From positions 143,132,257 to 143,196,256 of the forward strand of contig OY987298.1 in assembly GCA_963920635.1 (NCBI GenBank): 64,000 bases of DNA, read 5' to 3'. Under the pieces are notes generated by a model. That model was given only the letters and a program-made list of their open reading frames with translations. It was not told where the DNA came from and made no database searches. This stretch comes from Pseudeuparius sepicola. Lineage: Eukaryota; Arthropoda; Insecta; Coleoptera; Anthribidae. This document shows positions 22,835 to 34,594 of this stretch, piece after piece. Position 1 is the stretch's first letter. Each line of letters starts with the position of its first letter. Position numbers and translations under genes: made by a program.

Positions 22835-24310
22835 CAGGGTGAGTTTTTTTCGATGCCCACTATGGGGATCTCGGTAACTAGCAGAGCTAGAACAAAGGTT
22901 AAGTGGGGAAAGAATTGCAGTTTTGAATGCTCAATCTAATGCTCCTTTTGGATTTTTAAAAAAGTTAATGGCTCAGTAGATATTTTGAAAAGAGTGATTT
23001 TTTGCTATTTCATCAGATCCCTATAGCTCCGTTATTTCTGATTATACAGAAAAACTGTAGAGACAAAAATTTTAGATAATTTAAGGTAATCTAATCTAAT
23101 TTTTTTTATGTTGTTTGTGATTTTTGAGATATGACATAAACTTGTGGTTTTTTTTAAATGTAAATCATAGTTGGCTGTGGCCTTATAAAATCGGCCATTT
23201 TTTGAGTTTTCCAAAGATTGAATACTCGGCATAGTTATTATAAAAAATAAAAGAGCTATGACTAATTTTCTGTTTTTTTTTTAATTTTCACATAGTCAGC
23301 CATGGAATATTTTCATAATTACGTTCTATTTTATAATTAGACATACTTCAAACTTTCTTTGTTTTTAGCTGGTAACAAAATGTGACAAAATAAAACAAAA
23401 ATTAATAAACTCAAATTAAAATATTAATATTTTAAAACGTCACCTTTTAAAATAAGAAAAAGGTGTTCAAACAATCCACCATTACTATTTATGCAAATAT
23501 TGCCTCTTTTTAAAACTGAATTTGCCGCCTTTCTTAGAGAGCGCCTGTCAATACTGGCAATTGCTTCTAAAAGAGCTTCTCTTAATTCACCAATTGTCTC
23601 ATACTTTATTTTGTACTGTTCCCCACAAAAAGAAATCCAAAACAGACAAATCGGGGGATCGGGCCTGCAAGGAAATAGGTCTATTTCTCCCTAACCAACT
23701 ATTTGGATAGAGCTGATCTAGGTAATTTCTTACTGGCAAATAATTATGTGGTGAAGCTCCATCATGATAATTTTAGTTTTATTTTGTTATATTTTGTTAC
23801 CAGCTAAAAATAAAATATTTGAAAGTTTGAAGTACCTATGTCTTATAAAATAGAACGTAATTATGAAAATATTCCACGGCTGACCATGTGAAAATTAAAA
23901 AAAAAATTAGCCATAGCTATTTTATTTTTTATAATAACTATGCCGAGTATTATATTTTTTTGATTTGATAAGGCCACAGCCAACTATGATTTACATTTAA
24001 AAAAACAAAAGTTTAAGTCACAAACAACATAAAAAATTGGATCAGATTACCTTATTAAGCCCAAAATTATCTACAATTTTTGTCTCTCCAGTTTTTCTGT
24101 ATAAGCAGAAATAACGGAGCTACAGAGATCTGATGAAATAGCAAAAAATAACTCTTTTCAAAATATCTAGTGAGCCATGAACTTTTTTAAAAATCCAAAA
24201 GGGGCATTAGATTGAGCACTCAAAACTGCAATTCTTTCCCCATTTAACATTTGTTCTAGCTCTGCTAGTTTCCGAGATCCCCAGAGTGGGCATCGAAAAA
24301 ACTCACCCTG
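22835..24310 (-). mobile_element. Mariner-type element with internally deleted transposase
   Basis: Ends CAGGGTGAGTTTTTTTCGAT and its inverse (to 24310) flanked by TA. Arms of about 470 bp hold the words GGGGATCTCGG and GGGAAAGAATTGCAGTTTTG. The centre keeps the 3' part of a transposase on the - strand (23424-23766). A shorter relative without coding sequence is at 54811-55581. Confidence 0.85.
23424..23766 (-). pseudogene. Mariner-type transposase C-terminal fragment
   Basis: - strand translation reads HDGASPHNYLPVRNYLDQLY, PNSWLGR, then a segment with SPDLSVLDFFLWG, the block holding the third catalytic acidic residue of Tc1/mariner transposases. It continues after a frame change into TIGELREALLEAIASID and ends KGDVLKY-stop (23424). 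The HDG..PH word corresponds to the second catalytic aspartate. The N-terminal DNA-binding part and first catalytic Asp are absent, so it is a relic. Confidence 0.8.
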
Positions 24311-25116
24311 TATATTTTGTTTGCTAAAGAAAAAAGACCCCCACGGCACTGGGCTACACCTAATGTTGGAAAGAGGAAGAAATGTAAGCTGTTTTTTTAT
24401 TGCAACAGAAAGCTAACTTTAAAGTCGAATCAGGTCGAACCAGATTTTGATATGATATTCCTATACATATATCATACTGTAGGTAAGTAGGTACTTTCTT
24501 TACTTTTAAAATTTGGTTTGTGTACGATCCATGCACAATGATATTTCTTTAAAATCGTAGAAAAACAGAAATTGTTTAGCTCCCAGTACTTACACTTCAG
24601 ATACATAATGATGTTTTTAACTGTCTCGGTATATTGGCATAGTAAGGTCTCTTAAGTTCACATTGAGACAAAGAGCTAGGTGGGACCCAATTTATTTGCT
24701 ATAAATCTCCAGTACTGGCATTTACTACCTTACTATTATGAAGTATTCCCTTGTGGAGCAGCTATTTACTATTATAGCAATTGTACTGTTCGTGGTAATT
24801 ATTTGCTGAATCAACCATGGGTGGGTGCTGTGTATGGGTAGGCCTATTAGACGATTTTTCGGAATTCTTGACTCCACCCTTTCATATAACATTATCAAAG
24901 TTTATCTAATTCTGTAGTTTCATGTAGAAAGTTTTCAAATTATATAAATATGTCTTGAGTTCTCTGGTAAAACTGACTGAGTGGAACAAACCAATAAGGT
25001 AAAAAAAATTTAATATACCACGTTTTTAAAAAGGGACTAAATAATATCATATAAAAAATGGACTAAAAAAGTATAATAAAATAATATAAAGAACAGACTA
25101 AAAGCATAAAATAATT
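24311..25116. other. Intergenic, no gene recognised
   Basis: No supported feature. Confidence 0.4.
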
Positions 25117-25640
25117 TTTTTATTATACTTCTTTGAAAACACCTTATTTTCATCTGTTTTAGCAATAATGAAAGATGGGGTTTTTCGGGCTAGCGAACAG
25201 CTAGCGCATGGAAAAACTTTCCGTGCGCTGGATAAAAATACCGAATATATGGCTTTAAAATAGAAAATACATAAAGTAAACTAAATTTAAGAAACTCTAT
25301 ATGCTCTCTGATATTTAACATATACCTATTTTGTATTTTAATTCGTGTTTCAATATTTAGATACATTTCTGTAATATTTTTGACGTTTTATTCACCTTAT
25401 CTGACAATAACTAATTTACAACAAAGCACCTTTGAAATAATTTGAGAGTAAGCATGGAAACGCATCATACATACCAAACACTATATTGTCTGCATTGTTT
25501 ATTTTTTGTCAATTAAATTTATTATCATATGCCGATAAAATGTAAGAAGTATAATAAAAAAATATCGTTCATTACACGTCCAGAAATAGATTTTTCCGTG
25601 CTTGCATCACTTCCCGAATTTGTCACGCGCGCACGGAAAC
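25117..25640. mobile_element. Dispersed repeat family E, copy 1
   Basis: Begins with TTTTATTATACTTCTTTGAA, and the inverse word GAAGTATAATAAAA occurs near 25548. The whole segment is the inverse complement of 57895-58442, sharing AATGAAAGATGGGG, ATACCGAATATATGG and CACGTCCAGAAATAG. A hairpin built on the word TTTCCGTGCGC lies inside. Non-coding. Confidence 0.75.
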
Positions 25641-25644
25641 CACT

Positions 25645-25862
25645 TTATTTTTTTCCGAAATAATTCTTTCGCTGTTTATTAATTGTTGGAGCTCCGATTT
25701 GTGCTAATAGTAGAAATTTGCAGGTTAAGTGAATGACTAGGTGTGCCATAAAAGTTTGTTTTTAAAGTTCTTAATACTGGGGCATATTATTTTAATATTT
25801 TATATTATAAAATTCATAGAGATCGTCCTTAATGCGGCCCTGCCTCGTATTAGCCCCCAGAA
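25645..25862. repeat. Dispersed repeat F, copy 1 (partner at the right window edge)
   Basis: Matches 63803-64000 in the same orientation, including AGGTGTGCCATAAAAGTTTG, CTGGGGCATATTATTTTAAT and GATCGTCCTTAATGCGGCCC. The second copy runs off the window. Confidence 0.85.
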
Positions 25863-26977
25863 TTGTTCACGTGCTTCCATCGTGTAAATGCTTACGCGCC
25901 ACTTGCATTTAGTTTGAATAGAGTGTAGTAGCAAAGTCTAGAGAATACTCTAGACTTTGGTAGTAGTGTGCGGGGTGGCCCTATAGTTCCTATAGAGCAT
26001 ATCTATCACTCCACTTGATAGATAGATTGTTTGGAGGTCTCATCCGAACTCACATCTATTAGTAAATTAATTTCAAGATGCAGTGAATATGAACAAATTA
26101 ATGCTCTCAGGCAGGCTAAACAGGGCGGAAATAAGAACCACACGGGATGACTTTGCATAAATATAATAATTATATTGCACCTTGTATTTATAAACAATAA
26201 GTGAATAAACAATAATTATGAATAATTATTACGCTTCAGATTTGATCCGGAACATTGGGGATTTTTTTGTGTGTATAGGAAGTGTCCTTATGCACGAGTG
26301 GGACATAATATCGTTATGGTGGCAGCACTATTCTACGGCCTGCAATGATTTTTTTTCCGATGCGATTTTTTGGAGAGTTCAACGCCTTCCAATATGAACC
26401 AATGAAATGATATGATTTTTGGAATATTAACCAATCAGGTGATGATTTCAGCGATAATACCACTAGTGGAATTTTCACTAGTAATCGCCCTAGTGCTTGA
26501 ATTATTGCCGGAAATTTTTCGAGTACACGAATTTTCTTTAAAAAATCGTGTTTGAGAAAATTTTCCGGATATTAATTCAAGAACGTGGGGGATTCGGTAA
26601 GAAAATTCCATACCTACACGTAAATTAAACGAAATTATTATCAAAATTTTTGTTGAGTGCCTCTGATTGGTGAAAAAAAGTAGGTACGGAATTTTCGTAT
26701 GTAATATCACAAGTGCCGGAAATTTTATCGATAATTTTTTCGAAAGCGCTACTTTGCCTAGAAAGATCAGGAGTATAAATTGATCTTTTGTCTCTGAAAA
26801 TATAATAAATAAAATATAATAAATAAAATAATATAATTATTCTTAAAGTCAATTTATTCCTAAGAAGTTGGGTTGTTACATTATGGCTATAGGTACATAC
26901 ATATTGAATAATTTCTAAACTATTTGCAGTTGTTAAATTCTCTTTTTAAGTACCACTCGTGGTATGCCTTATATATT
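25863..26977. other. Intergenic, small palindrome only
   Basis: Contains the 11-bp inverted pair AAAGTCTAGAG / CTCTAGACTTT near 25934-25960. Nothing else supported. Confidence 0.45.
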
Positions 26978-27100
26978 ATAATACCTTTCGTTAATTTGAC
27001 GAATTATAATCCCAATGCTAAGAAAATACCACTCCTACTGCGCAGTCGTGGTATTTTCAGCGTTGGGATTATAATTTGTCAAATTAACGAAAGGTATTAT
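26978..27100. repeat. Foldback stem-loop, arms of about 53 bp
   Basis: ATAATACCTTTCGTTAATTT.. and ..AAATTAACGAAAGGTATTAT form the outer stem, AAAATACCAC / GTGGTATTTT the inner stem, with apex CTGCGCAG. Few mismatches along the arms. Confidence 0.85.
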
Positions 27101-27482
27101 CGACAGGCACACCACTTGTTATATTACCCCTGTAAATACCAGTATGGATGTTTTTCTCGAAAATCTGGCTACGTAACTTTATTCAGCTCCCCCCGAAAAC
27201 GAAATGACCCAAGTTTTAATAATTTAAATCGCCGACTAACATTTCTAAAGGACCTTAAAGTTCGGCGAATTGTTTCTATTTAAAAAGCAGGAATGCTTTG
27301 GAAATATCTGAAAATCGGGCAAACTTATTCAGAACAGTCTAAAAATGTCCCATTAATAATGAAAACAGCAAAGAACATCGTTTTATCGTTTTAAAATAAT
27401 GCTTAAATATGATTTTTTCGTAAGTAATATCATAAGGTCTTCTAATTTTTCCGAAAAAAAATCGAAAAAACACGTTGCTAAG

Positions 27483-27591
27483 TAGGTAATACTTTAACAA
27501 GAAGCATGAGTGCTGGTGGCAACAAAAATCCGAGTCGAAGACGAGGATTTTTGCACCTGCACGAATGCATTTTGTTAAAAAAATATTACTT
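27483..27591. repeat. Foldback stem-loop with AAAAATCC/GGATTTTT neck
   Basis: Outer arms TAGGTAATACTTTAACAAG and the opposing TTTGTTAAAAAAATATTACT, then GCATGAGTGC / GCACGAATGC, then AAAAATCC / GGATTTTT, apex GAGTCGAAGACGA. Confidence 0.7.
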
Positions 27592-27959
27592 GGCATTGTG
27601 TTTTTTTGGATTTTTTTCGCTGGAAAAATTAGATGCCCGAATGGTATTTGACAAGACTATGTCATGAGTAACAGATTATTCTGCATACACATAGCTTATA
27701 AAACATACTACCTATTATACAACAGCTGTCAAGTTTTGCCGCGGGTAAACTCGAAAAAACTGCTGACAGGTGCTGTCATACAGTTTTTCCATCTAGAAAC
27801 CATTTGTAATTCAAAATTGCGCATTTGTGATTGGTGGAAATTAAAACGAGGGTCGAAGCAATATTTTGAAAAATATAATAAAACTGCGACTTCATGATGA
27901 GATATTTCCATTAGATTGTACCGGTAGTAATTTTATCCAGTCATTCTACTTATATACTA

Positions 27960-28190
27960 GTACACCAAGCACGAACTGTGAGTAGAGTCCGGCGAAAGAG
28001 GCTACGGCCTATACAGCGCGAAACGGCGAGACGCCGAGATCCTCCCTCTATCTTAGACTCGGAATTACTGGCGATTGCGCCAGGTCGTTCACCCGAACAG
28101 CTGTCGGCGACGAGTGGGCTGGTTATTGGTACGCCGCAACGGTGCGCACAAGCGGCAACATAGCATACCGGAGCTCCGAGTTACTGGGGT
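27960..28190. other. GC-rich block of unknown origin downstream of the cuticle gene
   Basis: GC-rich island between AT-rich flanks, open over 60 codons on both strands (on + it begins MSRVRRKRLRPIQRETARRR). No conserved motif recognised. May be a retroelement scrap. Confidence 0.3.
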
Positions 28191-28359
28191 ACTAAGGTTG
28201 ATTTGACCCATGTTTTAGACTTTCCTTTTTAGTAGGCTTCCCCCAACGTGTGGTTAATTTTTTTATATCATAACTAAATTATTACTCTGTATAGCACGTA
28301 AGTGTTTAGGATAGGGTATGTTGAAAAGAAAGCAGTTTTAAAAATGTTGACAAAAATAC

Positions 28360-28365
28360 TTTATT
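28360..28365 (-). terminator. Poly(A) signal of the CPCFC-type gene
   Basis: AATAAA on the - strand about 290 nt past the stop codon at 28652. It is the first good hexamer downstream of the last exon. Confidence 0.6.
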
Positions 28366-28651
28366 TTACATAAAAATTAGATATTACTTACAAGACCTAC
28401 GACGCGAAGTTTGAGCTATTTTACACGAAACGCGAAATTCCGAACACAGCATTGAGTATTTAACGTTGGTCGCACCCTCCGTAGCGCCGCCTCGAGAACC
28501 CTAGGCTTCGTAGAAGACGAGAATGAGAAGCGCGCATTTGGCGCACCCCGGCTTGCGGTGGAAGGTGCCGAACGCGTGGAAATTGGCGACGACGAGGGCG
28601 AGGGAAAGACAACACGTTGTCAGCTGGCGGTAGCCGCCGCTGGCGCTCCTC

Positions 28652-28836
28652 CTAATGGCAGAAGGGGTAGTTGGGGCACGAGCCGGGGTCGACTCCGGCG
28701 GGGATTGCGGCCGGTACACCGGGCTGGGCCCACTGGCCGTTGTTACCTCCGTTCCACTGTGCGTTGTTGCCTCCGTTCCATTGGCCGTTGTTGCCTCCGT
28801 TCCATTGACCGTTGTTGCCTCCGTTCCATTGGTTGC
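28652..28836 (-). CDS. CPCFC: CPCFC-type cuticular protein, exon 4 (C-terminus)
   Basis: Last coding exon. It follows an acceptor ending CACCAG and enters in phase 1 (G|GC AAC CAA TGG). It encodes four copies of an octapeptide QWNGGNN(G/A), then a proline/alanine linker and the ending AIPAGVDPGSCPNYPFCH, stop TAG. The ending holds one C-x5-C motif (CPNYPFC) in the context PAGV-P-x-CPN, the signature of the CPCFC class of arthropod cuticular proteins, which are secreted into the chitinous cuticle. The Gly/Asn/Trp octapeptide run is low in complexity and probably flexible. Its 24-bp DNA unit is prone to slippage. Confidence 0.85.
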
Positions 28837-28895
28837 CTGGTGACGGGAGACAAAAATGATACGGTTAAAGGATGTGACATACGATAAATCCGTAT

Positions 28896-29103
28896 ACAGG
28901 GTGACCCATTTGTAATGGAAGCACCGTAAAGTTTTTATTTTTCATCCGACTTTAGCCGGTCAACTTAAATTCTGAATATGGCTGACTCCAGGCAAACGAC
29001 TTACTTAACTAATTTGTGCCAAAAATAAAAAAAGAGTAAAAAAATTATTCAAATTTGATTTCTTTTAATTTAGTGGCAAGGCCCATTTTAAATTAGTTTT
29101 ATA
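28896..29103. mobile_element. Unpaired mariner MITE left end
   Basis: TA + CAGGGTGACCCATTTGTAAT with no partner. It lies in intron 3 of the cuticle gene, next to the MITE starting at 29104. Confidence 0.4.
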
Positions 29104-29830
29104 CAGGGTGGACCCAGATCGACTATACGATAGGTGTAAAAGACAAAAAAAATTCGAGTTAAAACTTGACCTTTGGGGATCAGCCTTGCTTGATTAGAAA
29201 CTAATTTGCACCATATTATTATATTTTAAAAATTAAGCAGGCCTTGACAGGGGCAATTTACTCGTTTCCAGTTCAGGTAAACTACATTTTCCTTAAGATA
29301 TATCGAAAAATTTTATTAGAAAAAGTTGTTCAGAATGCAAATCCAAGTGCCCGTATTAAATTTTAAAACAATCGGCAGACTTTGATTTTTTTTTAATTAC
29401 AACTTTATTTTTTGGAAAAAAATCAAAGTATGTTGATTGTTTTGAAATTTAGTACAGGGTCTTAAATTTGCATTCTGAAAATTTTTTTCTGATAAAATTT
29501 TTCGATAAATGTACTTGATTTGCGCTAAGACCGCAAAAATTGAAAAAAAAAATGTGCCGATTGTTTTATAATTTGGTACGGTGATTTGGAATTGCATTCT
29601 GAACAACTTTTTTTAATACAATTTTTCGATATCTCTCGAGGAAAAGGTAGGTATACTTGAACTGAAAATGAATAAATTGCCCCTGTCAAGGCCTGCTTGA
29701 TTTTTAAAATATAAAAATACGGTGCAAATCGCTTTCTAATCAAGCAAGGCTGATCTCCCAAAGCTCAAGTTTCAACTTGAAATTTGTTTGTCTTTTACAC
29801 CTATCGTATAGTTCGTGTGGGTCCACCCTG
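29104..29830. mobile_element. Mariner foldback MITE in intron 3
   Basis: Ends CAGGGTGGACCCAGATCGAC and its near-inverse, flanked by TA. Internal words (CTTGACAGG.GCAATTTA, AAAATTTTATTAGAAAAAGTT) place it as a distant relative of the 51811 family. Confidence 0.8.
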
Positions 29831-30874
29831 TATAAACTTGGTTTCAATCGTGGGAAATTTTTTTAATCTCCAAACTTCATTAGTTGCTCCTCAGTTCATG
29901 AAGATGCCTTTGAGATTTTAGTGGGATAAATATATGATACCTATTATGTTAAAATCCAGATTCTTTACCAACTTTAACCATATTGTATATGTATTTTAAC
30001 TGTTAACTTTGTCGTTATAGCAGGTTTTTTGTTAAGATTAATAATAATAGACGAGTCCGGTGATAATTTGGCCTTAAAAAAAAACGAAAGTTCCGCCCTA
30101 GCAATATTCTTGTTTATCAGTGTAGCCAAAATAAGATTTACGTTAGGATTGAATAATTCACTATTTATTGTCACCAATTTCGTAAAACACGGCAACGATG
30201 GCGATATATTTGTCCTACGTTTTTCCTGTCAACGATTTATTTTGAAAATTTTATAAAAGATCTGCTTCAGAACATCGAAACTACTTTCCACAACTGAGGT
30301 CACCCGATTTGATCTCAATCAGAAAAGGGGCCTGCTGCTGATTGCAGAAACTTCAACAGTTAGGTGAGGTGGTAATATCTCACCCTTCTATGGGCACCAC
30401 AAAACAGCAAATAGTGACAGTAAATAGTTAATTATTCAATACCAACAAAAATATTACTTTGGCGGCTCTGAAGAACAAGGATAGCGCTAGGGCGTCTCTT
30501 TTTTCAAGGTCAAATTACCAACGTACCTGTCTATTGCAGTAATTATAAGTCATAAAATTTGTCGGATTTGACAAATGCCAAAAATGTCCATAGAGCAATA
30601 AATTATACGATGGCAGTGCTCCGACAACAAACTAGATAAATTCCTGCTCTCACATCCTTTTGAAACCGCTTTATGTCATACGTTTATATTTAATTTTTAA
30701 ATGTTTGAAGAAATATGAAGAAGGGAATGATTTCAGTTAAATTTTAATTTTCATGGGTTATTGAGGAACATCTAACTTGTTACAAAATTGTCTCGAAATG
30801 TAATAAAGTCTAAGTAGTACCTAGTAATAAACTAGGTAATAATTATTGTAAAGCAATGAGGAGTAAGTAGTTAC
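29831..30874. other. Intron 3, no feature recognised
   Basis: No exon or element ends found. Confidence 0.4.
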
Positions 30875-31463
30875 CGTAAAACGGGGTTACTTTGCACCTG
30901 TCAGGATAACTTTGCACCAATATTGTAAATGTTATTTATAGACACTTATTTCCTCTAATTTGGATTTTTTCACATTATAACATTTTCTACTAATAGATGG
31001 AGCCGCAATAAGTAATAGCAACAGGTTAGACTCCCCCTCCCGCCATTAGTTGTTGATCAGCTGTTACCGGTATCTTAACCTCAAAATTTCGTTGATTTAT
31101 AGTTCCCCAAAATTGTATTGCCAAGGAATTTCTAGCTGATAAGAAGCGGTAAGAATACATTTAATTGCATGTACCCACTATTGTTTATACATATAATAAA
31201 AAAAAAACAAAGTTATTAGAATTTTGAATCGAAGAAAAAATATTTTTTTATTATAATAACGGTTTTCTAGAAAATTGGGGATACTTTGCACCGCACTTTC
31301 GTGACGCGTTAAACCTAGTTCTAAACATAGGTACCTACACTTGTTTTATGACCTATACAATTGCCTTCCACAAAAAAAATACCGATACTGGATTTAAAAT
31401 ATTTTAACTTTTGCATTTCAAAAATTAGGAAAAAAAAGTGGTGCAAAGTTACCCCGTTTTACG
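30875..31463. mobile_element. TIR element with CGTAAAACGGGG ends
   Basis: CGTAAAACGGGGTTACTTTG (30875) and its inverse CAAAGTTACCCCGTTTTACG (to 31463) are perfect 20-bp terminal repeats. TTTGCACC words recur inside (30914, 31282). No coding sequence, and a target duplication is not evident. Confidence 0.8.
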
Positions 31464-32571
31464 CTACATTATTATAAATGCAATAGAAAATGGTTAACAC
31501 CTACAAAAAAATATATGGAAAAGCAAGAAAAGTATAGCAGAAACCACAGACTAACGCGTAATAATGACAATTCCTTAGCGACATGTGTCAAAAGGTGAAA
31601 TATCCTCTAAAGGGATAAACATTTTTCCATAAATTGAAATGGAGACTCCTTTAATTTTGACAGGTCTTTAACGGGCTTTCTGTTGCGAAGCTATTTATTC
31701 TGTGCTGAAACGGAATAACAAACACCCTTTACCTTAATAAAAAAAATAATAAGTAAAGCACATGCAATTAAGAGCAACAGAAAGCTATAAACCTAACATA
31801 AAAGAGTTCTTTACATTTTCCAAAACTAAAATCAATACTTTTCAGTAAATTATTTGCCTTAAAACATTTGTGCGTTGGCATTTTTTGTAGTGTATCATTA
31901 ATTTTAAACATAAACAAGTTAGAAATATTCTGTAATATTAAGCTAATATTTTCTGTGATAATTTACGATTTAAATAAATATAATTATTTACATATATGAG
32001 TACATCGGCGACGAGTTATCTGAAAAAGCTGCAAGCACGTTCGATTCCAAGATGCACAAGCAATTTTATTGACAGGTTTGTACTTTATTCCCTGCTATTG
32101 CATGCATCTTGAAATTGAATTTAGTTTATAGTGTTTAGTGTTTTATTATGTATTAGCCAAAGTTACCTAGCTTTTAGTCGCTAGTTTTAATTTAGTTAAA
32201 GAATAGCTTCACGAGGGGTAATTAAAGACATTTGAAAATAAGGATACTAATTCTAAAAATGAATTCAATTTTAGTCGAACGCGAGTCAACAGGTATCTTT
32301 TGTTCACTTAATTATTATTAGACAGCTTGATTTTTAATTTGGAAAGAACATTACTTTCCTTAATGGAATCCATTAATTTGCACCCTTCCCCCTCTTCTCG
32401 AGAATAAAAGAAAGTAGATAGGCTGAATGGAAATTAATTATACTGGAAAGGATTGGAATTTGGTCACGCGCAAGACCGGTAAAGTAAGAAGGCAGGGGGT
32501 GCGCCCTCCAGATTGCCCACTTCACTTAATGTCAGCATTTCCCTGATGTCATAAGAAATTATCTTTGTCAA
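31464..32571. other. Intron 3, no feature recognised
   Basis: No supported feature. Confidence 0.4.
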
Positions 32572-32705
32572 TAATAAGAGCCATAGAAAATATACGCGCG
32601 TAGCGTATATTTTCTGAATATACGAGCGTAGCGTATATTTTCTGTGGCTCTTATCACAGAACATATACGCTACGCGCGTATATTTTCTGTGATAAGAGCC
32701 AACCT
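32572..32705. repeat. Complex palindrome cluster 101 bp past exon 3
   Basis: Three iterations of a TATACGC..GCGTATA palindrome (apex GCGCGTAGCG or GAGCGTAGCG) separated by TTTTCTG, inside a larger inverted pair AATAAGAGCC / GGCTCTTAT and CACAGAA / TTCTGTG. It could form alternative cruciforms. It lies in the intron close to the exon 3 donor. Confidence 0.8.
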
Positions 32706-32805
32706 TCTTGCTTTGCGGATCTTGGGTCACGCGCTTCCTGTTTTGTTATTAGATTCGATACCTTGCCGGCGTTGGGTTTTGTATGTATGCGTGTGTGATA
32801 TTTAC

Positions 32806-32949
32806 CGCCATATCCTGGGGCGAGGGCTTCAGCCAGACCTTCTCCGTGGTAGTCCCCATCGCCGATGTACTCACCGCGGTCGAGGGCGTTCTGGTTGCCG
32901 GGGTTCCACTGTGGTACAGGGGCGGCATTCCAGCCTCCTTGTTGTTGTC
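32806..32949 (-). CDS. CPCFC: CPCFC-type cuticular protein, exon 3
   Basis: Internal exon of 144 nt, phase 1 on both sides (acceptor GTTTAG at 32950-32955, donor GTAAAT from 32805). It encodes QQQGGWNAAPVPQWNPGNQ, NALDRGEYIGDGDYHGEG and then LAEALAPGYGG. The acidic/aromatic EYIGDGDYxGEGLAE word is shared almost exactly with the second gene at 61806, so it is the conserved centre of this pair. No cysteine in this exon. The donor is weaker than consensus, with AAAT instead of AAGT. Confidence 0.88.
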
Positions 32950-33761
32950 CTAAACACGACGACAAATAAAATTCCAAGCTCAATTTTAGGATCGCTTAGA
33001 AATCTAGCATGCTGGAAATCTCATTATTTTTATACTTAATAAAACTTAATGCACCCGCACAACACGTCATCAAAATTGTAGAAATTAATGAAATAGAATT
33101 TTGCAAAAGGGGTTCAATTATTAACATCATAGTATGCTGTATTTGTGCACAACCGCGATAGTATTGGAAAACAAGTGCGTCTGTACAGGGTATCCCATTT
33201 CCGGCACTTTTGCGGGGTATTTCCTTTATTTTTAAAGATATGGGGTTGCGGGTTTTGCCAATTTTTAATGAAGTTAAAGATGGCATCAGCAGAATTTGCA
33301 AAGCCCTTTTGGTTTCTAAGATACAGTTATCTTTAAAGTTATCGAAAAAATTTAAACGTATTCTTATACCGTACTTTCACCGTTTTAGTAGACATTGCCA
33401 TGGCTGGACGGCGCGCCGCCGTGTATTCGGCTAGGTTCGTCAGTCGCTGGCGGGGGGCGGGGCGTGTTTTTTGCTCGCAAAACTCGACTGATAAGCTGTG
33501 CGGGACTACTGTGTACTCCCCCCGCCAACGACTGACAAACCTAGCTGGACGCAGGCGACGCGCGGCCTATTCCCCTATGTCTACCAAAACGGTGAAAGTA
33601 CAGGGGCGACGGGTCGGGGGGGTAATGGGGGTAATTACCCCCCCCCTCCCAGGAATTATAATTACCCCAAAAATTTATTTATGGATGGAAAAATGCAAAG
33701 GCATTTCTATCGAAAGTGTCCCAAATTCAGCCATAAGCGCTTTGCATAGCAATAGTTATTT

Positions 33762-33881
33762 ATGTACCAAGGCACTGAAGTTCAACTTTTTATGACTCAT
33801 GTGGAATTTAGTTGCCGAGGCCTCTGGTCGAGGCAAATAAACCACATGAGTCATAAAAAGAACTTCAGTGCCGAGGTACAT
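33762..33881. repeat. Foldback stem-loop inside the hAT
   Basis: ATGTACCAAGGCACTGAAG and CTTCAGTGCCGAGGTACAT, then TTTTTATGACTCATGTGG / CCACATGAGTCATAAAAA, apex with GAGGCCTCTGGTCGAGGC. Confidence 0.85.
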
Positions 33882-34364
33882 ATTATATTTTTTTTGAAAT
33901 CGGAAAAAAAGTTTTATTAGGCAAGAAAATAATAATAAGGGATCACCCGTCCATGAACCGACTACGCGTGGCGTTGCTTGACTTTGACGATAGCTCTACC
34001 TAGGTCAAGTATGACAAAGACACGGCGGCTTCGAACAGAAAACCAAACTGCTGCTTGTTGTTCAGCCTCCATAATAAATCTATCGATATTCAAACCTACT
34101 AAAATATTTACACTGATAGATTGCGCTGCTATAGGTAACAATTTCGCAATGTGTACGAATAGTTAAATGGGTTTTGAATATTTGGTCACTTTTGACGGAC
34201 GATGGCTCCGCGTCTGATGTTTGATGTTTACATCTCTCCAAGGCCTACTTATTGAAAAAATCGTACAATAATGGGTTACTTCAGTGCCGATTTCTGAGCT
34301 TTTAATGACGATTTTGGGACACTTCTTTGCCGATTTCAAGAAAACTTATTTACCCTACAATTAA

Positions 34365-34594
34365 CGTAGCTCTGTCTTTGTTGGTGGTATTGCCAGTAAG
34401 CGTTGCTAGTGCAGAGCGTAGTTTTTCTTATTTAAATAGACTATATAAAGATCTGGCTTAGGTCAACTACTCACCAAGAAAGATTAATTGGATTGGCGCT
34501 TATGTATATAAATAGAGATATTAAAATCGACCCCGAAAAAGTTATCGATAGATTTTCAAAAATTAAAAAAAGAAGATTACCCTTTGTCTTGTAA
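34365..34594 (+). pseudogene. hAT transposase C-terminal dimerisation domain remnant
   Basis: Frame pieces read LPVSVASAERSFSYLNRL, YKDL, then after a frame change ERLIGLA and INRDIKIDPEKVIDRFSK, ending KKRRLPFVL-stop. The S.AERSFS..N..K word is the core of the hAT family dimerisation domain. Broken by frameshifts and lacking the catalytic region. Confidence 0.75.

Noticed and set aside
28558..28887. + strand frame with repeated VVASVPL/CCLRSIG peptides
   Set aside because: It is the antisense reading of the octapeptide repeat in cuticle exon 4.
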